A stretch of 64,000 nucleotides of DNA, taken from contig NZ_JAASQJ010000003.1 in the NCBI RefSeq assembly GCF_011762185.1, positions 62,001 to 126,000 on the forward strand, in the 5' to 3' direction. The notes under the pieces were generated by a model. It saw only the letters and a list, made by a program, of their open reading frames with translations, had not been told where the DNA came from and ran no database searches. Shown here in pieces: positions 63,965-64,000 of this stretch (the stretch's first letter is position 1; each line of letters starts with the position of its first letter). The translations under genes were made by a program, and so were the position numbers. The stretch is from Dyadobacter arcticus (GTDB lineage: Bacteria > Bacteroidota > Bacteroidia > Cytophagales > Spirosomataceae).

Positions 63965-64000
63965 AAGTTATCCGGGTAAGCTACATAAGCCCGATTTTTG

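Overview
The window looks like chromosomal DNA of a Bacteroidota bacterium, most likely order Cytophagales (Dyadobacter/Spirosoma-like; the genus is inferred from general resemblance only). The phylum-level signs are: promoters of the form TTTG-N19/20-TAnnTTTG, very weak ribosome binding sites, a type IX secretion sorting domain, LepB peptidases with a long insert, the parA-parB-DUF5683-dapB-lepB gene order, and BT_3928-like and DUF1599 proteins. I saw no tRNA, rRNA, CRISPR array, insertion sequence or prophage gene.

Region 1 (1-2.9 kb): a vWA (YfbK-like) surface protein, cut by the left edge, diverges from an ECF sigma factor that overlaps a membrane anti-sigma-like protein with a TonB-type C-terminus.

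Region 2 (3.2-25.6 kb): a large exopolysaccharide (EPS) locus. It holds a response regulator, an initiating sugar transferase with a degenerate receiver domain and a four-cysteine insert, a half-length TolC-like protein, a Wzc-like chain-length protein, about eight glycosyltransferases, a Wzy/WaaL-like polymerase, a Wzx-like flippase and an acyltransferase. Signalling genes are interleaved with these. A partner-switching set (small membrane protein, receiver-PP2C phosphatase, STAS protein, HATPase kinase) heads the long minus-strand EPS operon, and two stand-alone Hpt proteins each sit convergently behind a glycosyltransferase run. No histidine kinase and no Wza-type exporter is present. This phospho-signalling/EPS arrangement is the best candidate here for an undescribed system.

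Region 3 (25.7-38.2 kb): an Mla-type lipid transport operon (MlaD, MlaF, MlaE) preceded by an EcsC-like protein; a secreted SGNH esterase with a T9SS tail; a small secreted gene apparently frameshifted at an A8 tract; a DUF2157-type membrane protein pair; a methyltransferase; apaG; ung; a Dabb protein; an S1/P1-type zinc hydrolase; and a DinB protein.

Region 4 (38.2-64 kb): mostly housekeeping. A DEAD-box helicase with a long predicted leader, ald with a divergent Lrp regulator, an orphan radical SAM/SPASM gene, parAB-DUF5683-dapB-lepB-lepB, a GH13 glucan enzyme, dprA, an AlbA_2 gene with an early stop, an FKBP isomerase, proS, a low-complexity lipoprotein, an OmpP1/FadL-like protein, aroK, a BT_3928-like redox membrane protein, DUF1599, folP, cdaA, rpsT and a secreted beta-propeller protein. 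Many of these genes are separated by clear hairpin terminators, several of them bidirectional.
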